Source of the DNA: Saprospiraceae bacterium
Lineage (GTDB): Bacteria; Bacteroidota; Bacteroidia; Chitinophagales; Saprospiraceae
Reading direction: 5' to 3'
DNA: 64,000 nucleotides
Assembly (NCBI GenBank): GCA_016714895.1
Contig: JADKBV010000012.1
Span: 339,834 to 403,833, forward strand
The position numbers were made by a program, and so were the translations under genes. Below, piece after piece: positions 1 to 8,577 of the stretch (within the stretch, counting starts at the first letter, position 1; every line of letters starts with the position of its first letter). The notes below the pieces were generated by a model that saw only the letters and a list, made by a program, of their open reading frames with translations, was not told the DNA's origin and ran no database searches.

Positions 1-593
1 CTATTCTCATACAATGAGTTAAGCCTTAAAAATTCATGTTCAATAGCGTGCAAATTCCATATTTCTTCATATTTAACTGATGCATACATATTTGAAATTC
101 GAACACAATCATCATATATTTTATCATCTATATTATCATTATGAAAAGATATTTTTTTCCTTTCTACTTTATTTAATAAAGAGCATGAACGAGAAAATAT
201 TTTGTATGCAGCTAATGTAGGATCATTAAAAAAATAAAAAAAAGGAATCTCATTTGAATAGGACTTGATCTCCATATTTTGAGTAAGGCTTTCAGATAAT
301 ATCTTCTGGAGTGATTCTGTAAAAACTTCAATAGAATCACACGAATCCATCAAAGCATTTAGATTATTTTTATTAACTAAATTTACGACTTCATCAAAAT
401 CGATTTTATATTTTTTCGATAGAAAAAGAAATTCATCCAATGAGTATGATGATTCAAATCTAGATTTTTTATAGACTGCATCTATTCCAAGATTAAGTGC
501 ATTCGCTAACTCTTGGACCCATCGTTTTCGATCGAAAACACGACTCAACAAAATCTTTTGAAATGACTCTGCAAATAATTTATAGTCCATCAT
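1..593 (-). CDS. Hypothetical protein with HTH-like N-terminus (partial, runs off window)
   Basis: An open frame reads leftward from an ATG at 593 (a second ATG at 590) to the window edge with no stop, about 197 codons. The N-terminus (about residues 15-55) has a helix-turn-helix-like pattern, RKRWVQELANALNLGID followed by AVYKKSRFE and a second amphipathic segment, typical of XRE-like DNA-binding domains fused to an uncharacterised C-terminal part in Bacteroidota. The rest is charged and helical with no motif I recognise. The C-terminus is missing because of the window boundary. Function is inferred only from the N-terminal pattern; it could be a transcriptional regulator of unknown target. 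Confidence 0.6.
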   Translation of the reverse strand, partial: MMDYKLFAESFQKILLSRVFDRKRWVQELANALNLGIDAVYKKSRFESSYSLDEFLFLSKKYKIDFDEVVNLVNKNNLNALMDSCDSIEVFTESLQKILSESLTQNMEIKSYSNEIPFFYFFNDPTLAAYKIFSRSCSLLNKVERKKISFHNDNIDDKIYDDCVRISNMYASVKYEEIWNLHAIEHEFLRLNSLYEN

Positions 594-846
594 TTATTTA
601 AGTAGATTAAACATTAAAAAAAATTCATTAATTCCATTCAATTTAATCACAAAATTAATAATTTATTGAAAGCTCACTTCAATCTGAGTCCATCATTTTA
701 ACTTTTATAATTTATATCCAATAAAAGCATTATATTAAAGAATTATGTAATATTTAATTACCATCTTTTATGCAAGAATAGATATAAGCATAGATCTTAA
801 AAAAATATTAACTATGTTGACAAAAATCATAGAAAATTGAGGCAAC

Positions 847-1115
847 GTGGACAAAACGTATGCTAAAAAAGGAGGGCCTTTATAAATGAACAAGTGATCG
901 ACCCAATTTCGAATAAAAACAGATATTTACATAAACGACTTAGAAGTGCTTCTAAGAGTCATCAAGATTTAAAAAAATCTTGTAAAAAGGGCTATTATTA
1001 TCCCTTATAAGATGCTCTCCAGCAGAAGCTATTCCGGTTTCATATGACGGAACATAATAAAGACGTTAAAATATATTCTGTTGAAGTTCCTAAAAAAAAC
1101 CTACTTTTTGTCCAC
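847..1115 (+). mobile_element. Internally deleted IS remnant with terminal inverted repeats
   Basis: GTGGACAAAACGTA at 847-860 is matched, inverted, by TACTTTTTGTCCAC at 1102-1115 (13 of 14 positions). Between them lies a short frame, 879-1010, reading NKNRYLHKRLRSASKSHQD before a stop. This resembles the conserved C-terminal segment of Bacteroidota transposases (HKRLRSAYRSL-type block). The element is only about 270 bp, far too short for an active IS, so it is a degraded or MITE-like derivative. I could not see a clear target-site duplication. Confidence 0.5.
879..1010 (+). pseudogene. Transposase C-terminal fragment
   Basis: About 43 codons without a start, ending in TAA at 1008-1010. The stretch RYLHKRLRSASKSHQDLK matches, from memory, the HKRLRSAY block that precedes the final catalytic region in a common Bacteroidota transposase group. 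The downstream catalytic part is absent. It sits inside an inverted-repeat pair, which supports a mobile-element origin. The exact IS family is uncertain. Confidence 0.4.
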
Positions 1116-1322
1116 ATGAACTTAACGTCTCAAATATAGCCTATTTTTTTTCAATCGACCAAAATTGACAATCTATAATAGTACATTGCCAAAGTAAGCA
1201 TATATTCAAATTCAATTTAGTTGAAAAATAAGTATACAGCTTACGTTAAAGACTTTATATAAATGAAGAAAACTGAATTGCTTTCTAGTAGGAATGCGTA
1301 TGCGAATTCTAAAATGCTGCGC

Positions 1323-3461
1323 TCAATATCTCTTTATATCACTTAATATTTTAATCGATTCAGCGATTTGGAAATCCTTACAAATTGACTTTAAAAAATC
1401 TTCATTCCGACCCACTCTTGAAGAGTCAAGATTGATGTAATCTTGATCAGCCTTCAGATTCGATGCTTGCATTCCAGCTATTGCATCTGCGCCAAGTTTC
1501 TCAAATTTCTTTGCTTCTTCATTTCTTTTTTCAACCAAAGATTTATAAGCGTTGTAATTCAAAGGAATTTCTGTTTGTTTTCTTATTTCTCTCAAACGAT
1601 TTACATTTTCAACTGTCGTAACATATCGTTGATTTTTTGCCAATCGAGCAGCAGCTTTTTGCTTTATTTCTTCCATATTCGCAATGATGAATGCAGATTG
1701 ATTATAATTTTGTTTTGAGATTTCATCAAATGGCATGGGATGCTCATATTCTTTTTCCCCAAGATCATAACTAGAATAAACATCCGGTATTAGCACATCT
1801 GGTTCCACTCCTTTTAATTGAACTGACCCCCCATTAACTCGATAATATTTCTGAATTGTAATTTTCAATTCCCCTAAAGGTCTTACTTCAATTTTGTTTC
1901 CACTTGCATCCGCAATGTCTAAAGAGTTTGTATTCACTGCACGATCTAAATTGATAAAACGTTGGACAGATCCTTTCCCGAATGTGTGAGATCCACCTAC
2001 AATAACGGCTCTCTTATAATCCTGTAAACATGCAGCAATAATCTCTGAAGCACTTGCACTATTGCTATTTATCAATACAACCATAGGCCCATCAAATAAT
2101 ACAGAATGATCAGTATCATTGTATGGACTAACATTTGATCTATTTTTAACTTGTACTATCGGACCTTGCTCAATAAATAATCCGGACATATCGACAACTT
2201 CTTGAAGCGAACCTCCTCCATTATTTCGCAAATCTAAAATAATTGACTTTGCTCCTTCATTTTTTAATTTTTCTACTTCCTTTGCAATATCTTTTGCAGC
2301 ACTTGGACCTCCTGGATTATCAAAATCTGCATAGAATTTTGGCAATTTAATATATCCAACATTTGATGATACACTGTCCAATGTAAGCATCGAAGATCTT
2401 GCAAATCCTTCATCCATGATCACCTCATCACGTATGATCGTAATATCTTTGATCGTGCCATTGGGCTTTTTTACTTTTAATATGACAACAGTGCCTTTCT
2501 TGCCTCTGACGATCTTTACGACATCATCTATTTTCATACCTTTGATGTCTACTGGCTCACCACCTTTTTGAGTGACTGACATAAGAATATCATTTGCTTC
2601 CAATTCTTTTTGCTTCCAAGCTGGACCACCAGGTACGATCGAAGCAACTTTAGTATATTCTTTTTCCGTTTGGAGTCTTGCACCTATTCCCTCCAATTTT
2701 CCTGACATATTGATATTGAAATCTTCTTTATCCTTTGGTGAAAAATAATCAGTATGCGGATCGTAAATATGAGCTAATGTGTTTAAGTACATTTCAAATC
2801 GATCAGAACGTTTAATCTCCTTTAATCTCTTGAACCATGCATCCATGTTTTCTTTCACTTCATTTCGAATCTCGAGTACTATACTATCTTCTGGTCTTGT
2901 TTTCTTCTCCTTCTCTAATGTCTTCTTCTCATCATAATATCGAGATATAAATTCATAGGTCAATGATTTATTCCATCTACTTTCAAGCTCTTTATTATTT
3001 GAAGCCCATGCTAATTTTTCTTCTTCTGTTTCAAGTGTTCCATTTGATTCAAAATCAAAAGGCATATCAATATACTTCTTATAATTCTCTTCAGCTCGGG
3101 TTACAATTTGCTCAAAAAGTACATTGCTTTTCTCAAAAAACTCTAGGTTTCCTGATTTAAAATGATCGTCAATCTGCGTCTTATAGCTTGCCAATGTTTG
3201 AATATCTTCATTGGAAAAAAATCTTTTTGTAGGATCTAAATTAATAAAGTATTCATCGAATGCAGTAGCTGAAAACTTATCATCTATTGTCATTGGTGAA
3301 TAATGGTAGGACAATAAAATATCATGGATACTTTTTAAGATCAAACCTTCTTTAGTCTTTGGCTCTGGTCCATTAATTCCATTTGCTGAAAAACAAGCAA
3401 ACAACATCAATATTGGAAAAAATAAAATCCATGATTTTTTACTATTCATTTTCTGTTCCAT
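1323..3461 (-). CDS. prc: Carboxy-terminal processing (tail-specific) protease, S41 family
   Basis: A 712-residue periplasmic protease of the Prc/CtpA type that trims C-termini of envelope proteins. The N-terminus has a membrane signal ending in LFAC (Cys23), consistent with a lipoprotein. A helical N-terminal domain is followed by a PDZ domain (about 250-340, containing EGIGARL and VPGGPAW), then the S41 core with LDLRNNGGGSLQEV, the nucleophile in SASASEI (Ser470) and the general base in TFGKGSVQ (Lys496), and a long C-terminal extension (DUF3340-like) usual in Prc proteins. Serine and lysine spacing fits the family Ser/Lys dyad. An alternative start at Met5 is possible. It is monocistronic, convergent with nothing. 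Confidence 0.93.
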   Translation of the reverse strand: MEQKMNSKKSWILFFPILMLFACFSANGINGPEPKTKEGLILKSIHDILLSYHYSPMTIDDKFSATAFDEYFINLDPTKRFFSNEDIQTLASYKTQIDDHFKSGNLEFFEKSNVLFEQIVTRAEENYKKYIDMPFDFESNGTLETEEEKLAWASNNKELESRWNKSLTYEFISRYYDEKKTLEKEKKTRPEDSIVLEIRNEVKENMDAWFKRLKEIKRSDRFEMYLNTLAHIYDPHTDYFSPKDKEDFNINMSGKLEGIGARLQTEKEYTKVASIVPGGPAWKQKELEANDILMSVTQKGGEPVDIKGMKIDDVVKIVRGKKGTVVILKVKKPNGTIKDITIIRDEVIMDEGFARSSMLTLDSVSSNVGYIKLPKFYADFDNPGGPSAAKDIAKEVEKLKNEGAKSIILDLRNNGGGSLQEVVDMSGLFIEQGPIVQVKNRSNVSPYNDTDHSVLFDGPMVVLINSNSASASEIIAACLQDYKRAVIVGGSHTFGKGSVQRFINLDRAVNTNSLDIADASGNKIEVRPLGELKITIQKYYRVNGGSVQLKGVEPDVLIPDVYSSYDLGEKEYEHPMPFDEISKQNYNQSAFIIANMEEIKQKAAARLAKNQRYVTTVENVNRLREIRKQTEIPLNYNAYKSLVEKRNEEAKKFEKLGADAIAGMQASNLKADQDYINLDSSRVGRNEDFLKSICKDFQIAESIKILSDIKRY

Positions 3462-3653
3462 TTATTTTTAATATGCAATAATTATAACACAAATTTTCAT
3501 TTTAAATGCTATTCCTTAAAGGTTTTACGAGTATTTTAACACTCTTAGCGCTAAAAAAGAGACAATTAGAAAAATTCGATACAAATATATTTACTTTTTC
3601 TAATGCGATTCAATATTTTTAAACACCGATTAAATACGAAAAGTTTCGTAGTT

Positions 3654-4235
3654 TTATTTTATATAAAAAGAAATTTCTTCAATTGCTTTCCTTTTGCGGA
3701 CTATATTCGGTAATTCGGTAGGCCAACCAAGATAAAACAAACCTAAGCAATTCGTGATGTCCTTCAGCTCGAAATATCGAACTAGTTCACTAATAGCAGC
3801 AGGTGTACTCCAATATCCACCCAATTGATGTGCTGAAGCCGTCAACCACAAGTTCTGAACGGCACAGGCTACTGCTGCTGTTTCTTCCCATGATGGAATT
3901 ACTGCTTCAGGGCTTCGGGTGATACAAATAGCAATCACCGCCCCAGATTGCAATGGTTTTTCAGCAGCTTTCTGCATTTTTTCCTGCGAAAAAACCTCCA
4001 GCGATGTATTGCTCCTATAATACTCGCCTAAAAACTTGGACAATTTGTTTAACCCATCCTCTGTAAAAATAACAAATCGCCAAGGTTCAGTCATTTTATG
4101 ATTTGGCGCCCATCGAGCTGCTTCTACTAAGTCATTTATAATATCCTGACTTATAGCACCTTGTTTGAAATTATGAGGATAAATTGATCTCCTCTTTTGA
4201 ATATTATCAAGAATTATTTGAAAATCTGATTTCAT
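3654..4235 (-). CDS. Nitroreductase family protein (YdjA-like)
   Basis: A 193-residue FMN-dependent NAD(P)H oxidoreductase. The family signature RRSIYPHNF lies near the start, followed by AARWAPNHKMTEPWRF, the FMN-binding segment, and GGYWSTPA and LGLFYLGWP near the C-terminus. Length is normal for compact YdjA-type members. It is transcribed divergently from the DtxR-family regulator, and the 50-bp gap between them contains the metalloregulator-like palindrome, so it may be under the same metal control. The natural substrate cannot be told from sequence. Confidence 0.85.
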   Translation of the reverse strand: MKSDFQIILDNIQKRRSIYPHNFKQGAISQDIINDLVEAARWAPNHKMTEPWRFVIFTEDGLNKLSKFLGEYYRSNTSLEVFSQEKMQKAAEKPLQSGAVIAICITRSPEAVIPSWEETAAVACAVQNLWLTASAHQLGGYWSTPAAISELVRYFELKDITNCLGLFYLGWPTELPNIVRKRKAIEEISFYIK

Positions 4236-4257
4236 AATTTTGTATTTCTTAAAATTT

Positions 4258-4277
4258 ATTTTAGATTTGTCTAAAAT
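4258..4277. promoter_or_regulatory. Probable DtxR/MntR-type operator palindrome
   Basis: ATTTTAGA-TTTG-TCTAAAAT, a perfect 8-bp inverted repeat with a 4-bp spacer, lies 8 bp upstream of the GTG start of the DtxR-family gene and 22 bp upstream of the divergent nitroreductase start. Size and core (TTTAG...CTAAA) fit DtxR/IdeR-type operators. Autoregulation and control of both directions are inferred. Confidence 0.65.
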
Positions 4278-4285
4278 TTATAATT

Positions 4286-4951
4286 GTGTATACTGAAACT
4301 GAAGAAAATTATTTGAAGGCAATATACAAAATTGCTCAAAAACAAGGTGAAAGTTCTATCAATACCAAGTCAATTGCTGAAGAAATGGGGACAAGTGCAG
4401 CCTCAGTCACTGATATGATAAAACGACTTTCTGAAAAATCGCTTTTACAGTACGAGAAATATTATGGCGTTAGCTTAACCAAAGAAGGACAAAAAATAGC
4501 CGTCCATTTGCTTAGGAAGCATAGACTATGGGAGGTATTTTTACATGACAAATTAAATTTTACTTGGGTAGAGGTACATGAAGTCGCGGAACAATTAGAA
4601 CATGTCAAATCCGATCTGTTAATTGAGAAACTTGATGCATTTCTAGGACATCCGAAATTCGATCCCCACGGTGATCCCATTCCTAACTCTAATGGCAGTT
4701 TTACTTTTCGAAATCAAATACCATTATCCAATATTCGCGAAAAAAATATCAGGATTCATGTTCTCGCAGTAAAGCAACATGATAGCTCTTTCCTTAAACA
4801 TTTAGATGATCTAAAAATAAAACCAGGAGAAGTATTTGAAATAATTCAATTTACAGATTATGACAAATCCATGAAGCTATTGACAAAGAATGGAGATCAA
4901 ATCGTCATCACGCACAAAGTAGCTGATGCAATTTTAGTTAGACCTCAATGA
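4286..4951 (+). CDS. DtxR/MntR-family metal-dependent transcriptional regulator
   Basis: A 221-residue repressor that senses Fe(II) or Mn(II). A winged helix covers about residues 5-65 (TKSIAEEMGTSAASVTDMIK recognition region). A dimerisation/metal-binding domain follows, with HRLWEVFLHDKL and VHEVAEQLEHVKSDLL, then GHPKFDPHGDPIP, and a C-terminal SH3-like FeoA domain (about 150-221). The start is GTG at 4286, because the protein begins YTETEENYLKAIY, the normal family N-terminus. It overlaps the next gene by 4 bp (ATGA at 4948), so it heads the metal-transport operon. The palindrome just upstream suggests autoregulation. Iron versus manganese preference is not resolved. Confidence 0.92.
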   Translation: MYTETEENYLKAIYKIAQKQGESSINTKSIAEEMGTSAASVTDMIKRLSEKSLLQYEKYYGVSLTKEGQKIAVHLLRKHRLWEVFLHDKLNFTWVEVHEVAEQLEHVKSDLLIEKLDAFLGHPKFDPHGDPIPNSNGSFTFRNQIPLSNIREKNIRIHVLAVKQHDSSFLKHLDDLKIKPGEVFEIIQFTDYDKSMKLLTKNGDQIVITHKVADAILVRPQ

Positions 4952-5952
4952 TCAATTGGCTTATGAGATATATACTTGTATTCTTCCTTTTTTGCACGTT
5001 AACCATTCAGTTGAGTTATTCCCAAAAAATCAATGTGATCGCCACTGCATCTATGTGGGCCGATATGGCAAAAGTGATTGGTGGTGACATGATAGACGTA
5101 AGTAGTATTGTGCCGGTCGGTTCTGATCCTCATTTATATGAACCTACTCCATCTGATATTGGTAAAATTAAATCCGCAGATTTGATTTTTATCAATGGTC
5201 TTACATTTGAAAGTTGGTTGACTAAATTAATAAACAACATAAGTGAAGAAAAAAAAATAGTATTATTGACGAAAAACATAGCTCCAATCACAAGTACTGA
5301 ACATAAAGGTGCGACAGATCCTCATGCTTGGATGGATGTAGAAAATGGGATTTCTTATGCCTTAGAAATTTGCAAAGCGCTACAAAAAATAGATCCATTT
5401 CATGAAAGAGAATTTCAATTTAATTTTGACATTTACAAAAAGCAATTAGAAGAACTCCATATCTATATCAAAAGTCGCTTTGATCTTATTCCAAAAAACA
5501 AAAAAGTACTTATTACATCGCATGATGCTTTTCAATATTTTGGAAGAAAATATGGTTTAGAAATATTTTCACTTTTGGGAGTTTCTACCGATGCAGATGT
5601 TCAGACGAATGATCTCATTAAAATAAATGAGATTATACGGTTAAGGAATATTCCAGCGATTTTTATTGAAAGCACCATTAATCCAAAAATAATGCAAGGT
5701 ATACGCTCTGAAAACAATGTAAAAATCGGTGGAAAACTCTATGCAGATTCCATTGGAGATGAAAATTCAGAAGCGTCTACTTATTTAAAAATGATGAAAT
5801 ATAATACAGACATTATTTCAAATGCGCTTAGCAATTCAAGTTCTGACGACACTAGAAATAACATGCAATCTAAATCGCGTTGGATCATTCCTTTCTTGAT
5901 TTCATTTTACATATGCGCATTTATTGCGCTCTATTTAATCAATAGAAAATAA
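4948..5952 (+). CDS. Metal ABC transporter substrate-binding protein with C-terminal membrane anchor
   Basis: A 334-residue ZnuA/TroA/MntC-type binding protein (cluster A-I) with a signal peptide (about 1-25). Expected ligands are His62 (DPHLYEP), His126 (DPHAWMD), His192 (TSHDAF) and probably Asp267 (LYADSIG), the classic three-His-one-Asp set for Mn or Zn. Unusually, the C-terminus carries a hydrophobic helix (about 312-331, IIPFLISFYICAFIALYL) followed by a basic tail, so the mature protein may stay anchored in the inner membrane. It is translationally coupled to the regulator upstream and is 2 bp from the ATPase downstream. Confidence 0.9.
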   Translation: MINWLMRYILVFFLFCTLTIQLSYSQKINVIATASMWADMAKVIGGDMIDVSSIVPVGSDPHLYEPTPSDIGKIKSADLIFINGLTFESWLTKLINNISEEKKIVLLTKNIAPITSTEHKGATDPHAWMDVENGISYALEICKALQKIDPFHEREFQFNFDIYKKQLEELHIYIKSRFDLIPKNKKVLITSHDAFQYFGRKYGLEIFSLLGVSTDADVQTNDLIKINEIIRLRNIPAIFIESTINPKIMQGIRSENNVKIGGKLYADSIGDENSEASTYLKMMKYNTDIISNALSNSSSDDTRNNMQSKSRWIIPFLISFYICAFIALYLINRK

Positions 5953-5954
5953 AC

Positions 5955-6689
5955 ATGGCAGTATCAATACAAATCAATGGAATCTCTGTAGCTTATGGAC
6001 ACAAAAGAGTATTGTCTAATATCTATTTAAAAATAGAACCAGGTTACATCCATGGTTTAATTGGACCGAATGGCGCTGGAAAATCCACTTTGTTCAAATG
6101 CATTTTAGGTCAAGTAAAACCAAGCGCAGGTGAAGTGATTCTCCTTGGAGAACCTGCAAAAAATAATCTTGAGAAAATTGCTTATGTGCCTCAAAAAGAT
6201 GACATTGACTGGCAATTTCCCACCACTGTTCTAGATGTCGTAATGATGGGCAGATATCCATATAAAAAATGGTATCAATTCATGAATAAAAAAGATAAAA
6301 CAATGGCCCTTGATGCTATCGAACAAATAGGAATGAGTGAATTCATTCATAGACAAATCGGTGAGCTGTCTGGTGGTCAACAGCAACGAGTTTTTATTGC
6401 TCGTGCACTATGTCAAGATTCAGATATTTTTTTAATGGATGAACCCTTTGTTGGCGTTGATGCTAAAACAGAAAAAATAATAATCGATCTGTTGAAAAAA
6501 TTATCAAACGAAGGAAAAACTATTCTAGTGGTGCACCATGATTTGGAAAGTGTGCAGCATTATTTTAATCGTGTAATCCTAATTAATCAACGATTAATTG
6601 GCTATGGAGATACCAATGTTGTTTTTACAAAAGAAAATATAGGAAAAACCTTCTCTAGTCAATCTCATTTAATACAACAACATTTTTAG
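5955..6689 (+). CDS. Metal ABC transporter ATP-binding protein
   Basis: A 244-residue ATPase of the Mn/Zn uptake type. Walker A GPNGAGKST (about 37-45), Q-loop region VPQKDDIDWQFP (the DIDWxFP form is typical of MntB/ZnuC-like proteins), signature LSGGQQQR, Walker B DIFLMDEP and the H-loop HHD are all present. It lies directly downstream of the binding protein. The membrane permease normally encoded next is absent; a glycosyltransferase follows after 1 bp. The partner permease is presumably elsewhere in the genome. Confidence 0.92.
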   Translation: MAVSIQINGISVAYGHKRVLSNIYLKIEPGYIHGLIGPNGAGKSTLFKCILGQVKPSAGEVILLGEPAKNNLEKIAYVPQKDDIDWQFPTTVLDVVMMGRYPYKKWYQFMNKKDKTMALDAIEQIGMSEFIHRQIGELSGGQQQRVFIARALCQDSDIFLMDEPFVGVDAKTEKIIIDLLKKLSNEGKTILVVHHDLESVQHYFNRVILINQRLIGYGDTNVVFTKENIGKTFSSQSHLIQQHF

Positions 6690-6690
6690 A

Positions 6691-7281
6691 ATGAACGCAA
6701 TAATAATCTTCATTCGAAATCCTATTCTAGGAAAAGTAAAAACAAGATTAGCCAAAGAAATTGGCGATTTGGAAGCTCTCCAAATCTACAATCAACTTTT
6801 AAACATCACACGTGACGTATCATTAGAATCACATGCCATAAAATATTTATTCTATAGTGACTTTATACAAAATGACGACGAATGGGATTCCAATTATAAT
6901 AAAATGTTGCAGACAGGAAACGATTTAGGAGAGAGGATGAAAGTGGCATTTCAATCGATTCTTCAAAGGCATTCAAAATGCATTATAATAGGGAGTGATT
7001 GCCCCTATATAAGTGAAAAACTTATAGAATCCGCCTTTACTTCATTAGATCAAAATGATGTTGTCATTGGTCCTGCAAAAGATGGAGGATACTATTTGCT
7101 AGGCATGAATAAGTTGATACTTGAGATATTCACAGATATGGCTTGGAGTCAACAGCATCTTCTTACCCAAACAAAAGCCAAGTTGGACGAACTCAATTAT
7201 TCTTACTGCGAATTAGACATATTAGAAGATATAGATACGTTAAAAGAATGGGAGAATTATAAGAAATCTATAAATCAATAG
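6691..7281 (+). CDS. TIGR04282 / DUF2064 family glycosyltransferase
   Basis: A 196-residue nucleotide-sugar-transferase fold protein of the group annotated as TIGR04282 (arsenosugar biosynthesis or rSAM/selenodomain-associated transferase). It shows IIFIRNPILGKVKTRLAKE at the N-terminus, the metal site in IIIGSDCPYIS, and GPAKDGGYYLLGM. It starts 1 bp after the ABC ATPase, so it is probably co-transcribed with the metal-uptake genes. Its true substrate is unknown, and the arsenosugar label is a family-level guess. Confidence 0.85.
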   Translation: MNAIIIFIRNPILGKVKTRLAKEIGDLEALQIYNQLLNITRDVSLESHAIKYLFYSDFIQNDDEWDSNYNKMLQTGNDLGERMKVAFQSILQRHSKCIIIGSDCPYISEKLIESAFTSLDQNDVVIGPAKDGGYYLLGMNKLILEIFTDMAWSQQHLLTQTKAKLDELNYSYCELDILEDIDTLKEWENYKKSINQ

Positions 7282-7327
7282 AATTGAATTCATCAACCTT
7301 TATTTTATCTCTCTGTTATTTATTGCT

Positions 7328-8542
7328 ATGGATTCATTGACTCAACTGGTATTGGGTGCTGCTTGTGGAGAAGTTGTACTAGGACGGAAAATTGGAAATA
7401 AAGCACTTGTGCTTGGAGCCATTGGAGGTACAATTCCTGATTTAGATGTGTTGTCAAGTTTTTTTCTCAACCAATTAGATGCCTTAGCTTTTCATAGAGG
7501 ACCAATGCATTCGCTTTTATTTGCCTGTATTTTTCCATTTATTATTGGCTTTTTTGTAAAAAAATTTTACGATAGCAGCATATTTAATAAAAAAGGATAT
7601 CGGATCTTTGGATTTATTTTTGGACTAGTGATTTTTTTAGGAATCGGGAGTATTTTATCCATTATTTTAGTTTTCATATTGCAAAGCACCGCTTATATTT
7701 TTATTTTACTTCTTGCAATTTTTGGTTTTCTATTTTTTAGATATATTTTTTTCAATTATGTAAATAAGACTCAAGAAATTCCGACTGCTACTTATCTAGA
7801 CTATGTAAAATTATTTTTTCTATCTATACTTACTCATCCACTTTTAGATTCATTGACTACATTTGGAACTCAATTATTTTGGCCATTTTCAAATGAAAGA
7901 ATCGCAATATCAAATATCGCTATTGTTGATCCTATCTATACATTTCCATTTCTTGGCTGTGTGATTGCTTGTGGTTTTTATGCAAGAACAGATAAAAAAA
8001 GATCGTGGATTATTGGGATTGGAATTTTGGTTAGTTCTCTTTACATGATTGCAACATTATTCACTAAATCAAACGTAGATCATGTATTTGAAAAAAATTT
8101 ACAAGCGTCTTCGATTCCTTATACGCGAACCCTAACCACACCAACCATTTTAAACAATATTCTTTGGTATGCGATTGCAGAATCTGATTCTGCATATCAT
8201 TGTGGTTATTATTCCATTTTTGATTCTTCTGATAAAATGGAGATTATCACATTAGCAAAATCAAATGAACTCCTGTCTCCTTATAAAGATTCTAAACTTA
8301 TCAAAACACTCAGCTGGTTTAGTGAATACTATTACAATGCGATTCCAATGCAGGGAGATACTATCCAATATAACGATTTGCGATATGGTACAATGAGTTT
8401 TAAATTCGACAGACCTGAAGATTTCATTTTTCATTTTAATCTAGTCAAAGAAAATAATGAACTTCGATTGTTACCTGAAGAACGACCAAAAAATGATAGA
8501 AGGGATCTTGCACTCTTTTGGAAAAGATTGAAAGGAAATTAA
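7328..8542 (+). CDS. YdjM/YbcI-type membrane-bound metal-dependent hydrolase (DUF457)
   Basis: A 404-residue inner-membrane protein. The N-terminal half has the family motifs MDSLTQLVLGAACGE, GTIPDLDV, AFHRGPMHSLL and, after several hydrophobic segments, THPLLDSLTTFGTQLFWPFS; the Asp and His residues are the presumed metal ligands. The C-terminal third (about 250-404) is soluble and typical of the long Bacteroidota members. It lies 46 bp downstream of the glycosyltransferase on the same strand. The reaction is not known. Confidence 0.85.
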   Translation: MDSLTQLVLGAACGEVVLGRKIGNKALVLGAIGGTIPDLDVLSSFFLNQLDALAFHRGPMHSLLFACIFPFIIGFFVKKFYDSSIFNKKGYRIFGFIFGLVIFLGIGSILSIILVFILQSTAYIFILLLAIFGFLFFRYIFFNYVNKTQEIPTATYLDYVKLFFLSILTHPLLDSLTTFGTQLFWPFSNERIAISNIAIVDPIYTFPFLGCVIACGFYARTDKKRSWIIGIGILVSSLYMIATLFTKSNVDHVFEKNLQASSIPYTRTLTTPTILNNILWYAIAESDSAYHCGYYSIFDSSDKMEIITLAKSNELLSPYKDSKLIKTLSWFSEYYYNAIPMQGDTIQYNDLRYGTMSFKFDRPEDFIFHFNLVKENNELRLLPEERPKNDRRDLALFWKRLKGN

Positions 8543-8554
8543 AAAGTAAAATTT

Positions 8555-8577
8555 AGTGATTCTTTTTAAAAATCACT
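8555..8577. terminator. Weak bidirectional hairpin between convergent genes
   Basis: AGTGATT (8555-8561) pairs with AATCACT (8571-8577) across a T/A-rich loop, between the convergent hydrolase and the CarboxypepD-like gene. Its right arm overlaps the stop codon of the minus-strand gene. The stem is only 7 bp, so efficiency is doubtful. Confidence 0.45.

Larger units (their letters stand above)
594..1322. other. 729-bp intergenic region with a decayed insertion-sequence remnant
   Basis: No intact gene. The left part (about 594-840) is AT-rich and shows nothing I can name. The centre (847-1115) holds a small element bounded by imperfect inverted repeats with a transposase-like fragment inside, listed separately. 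The right part (1130-1322) has no recognisable content apart from the downstream end of the protease gene. Confidence 0.5.
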
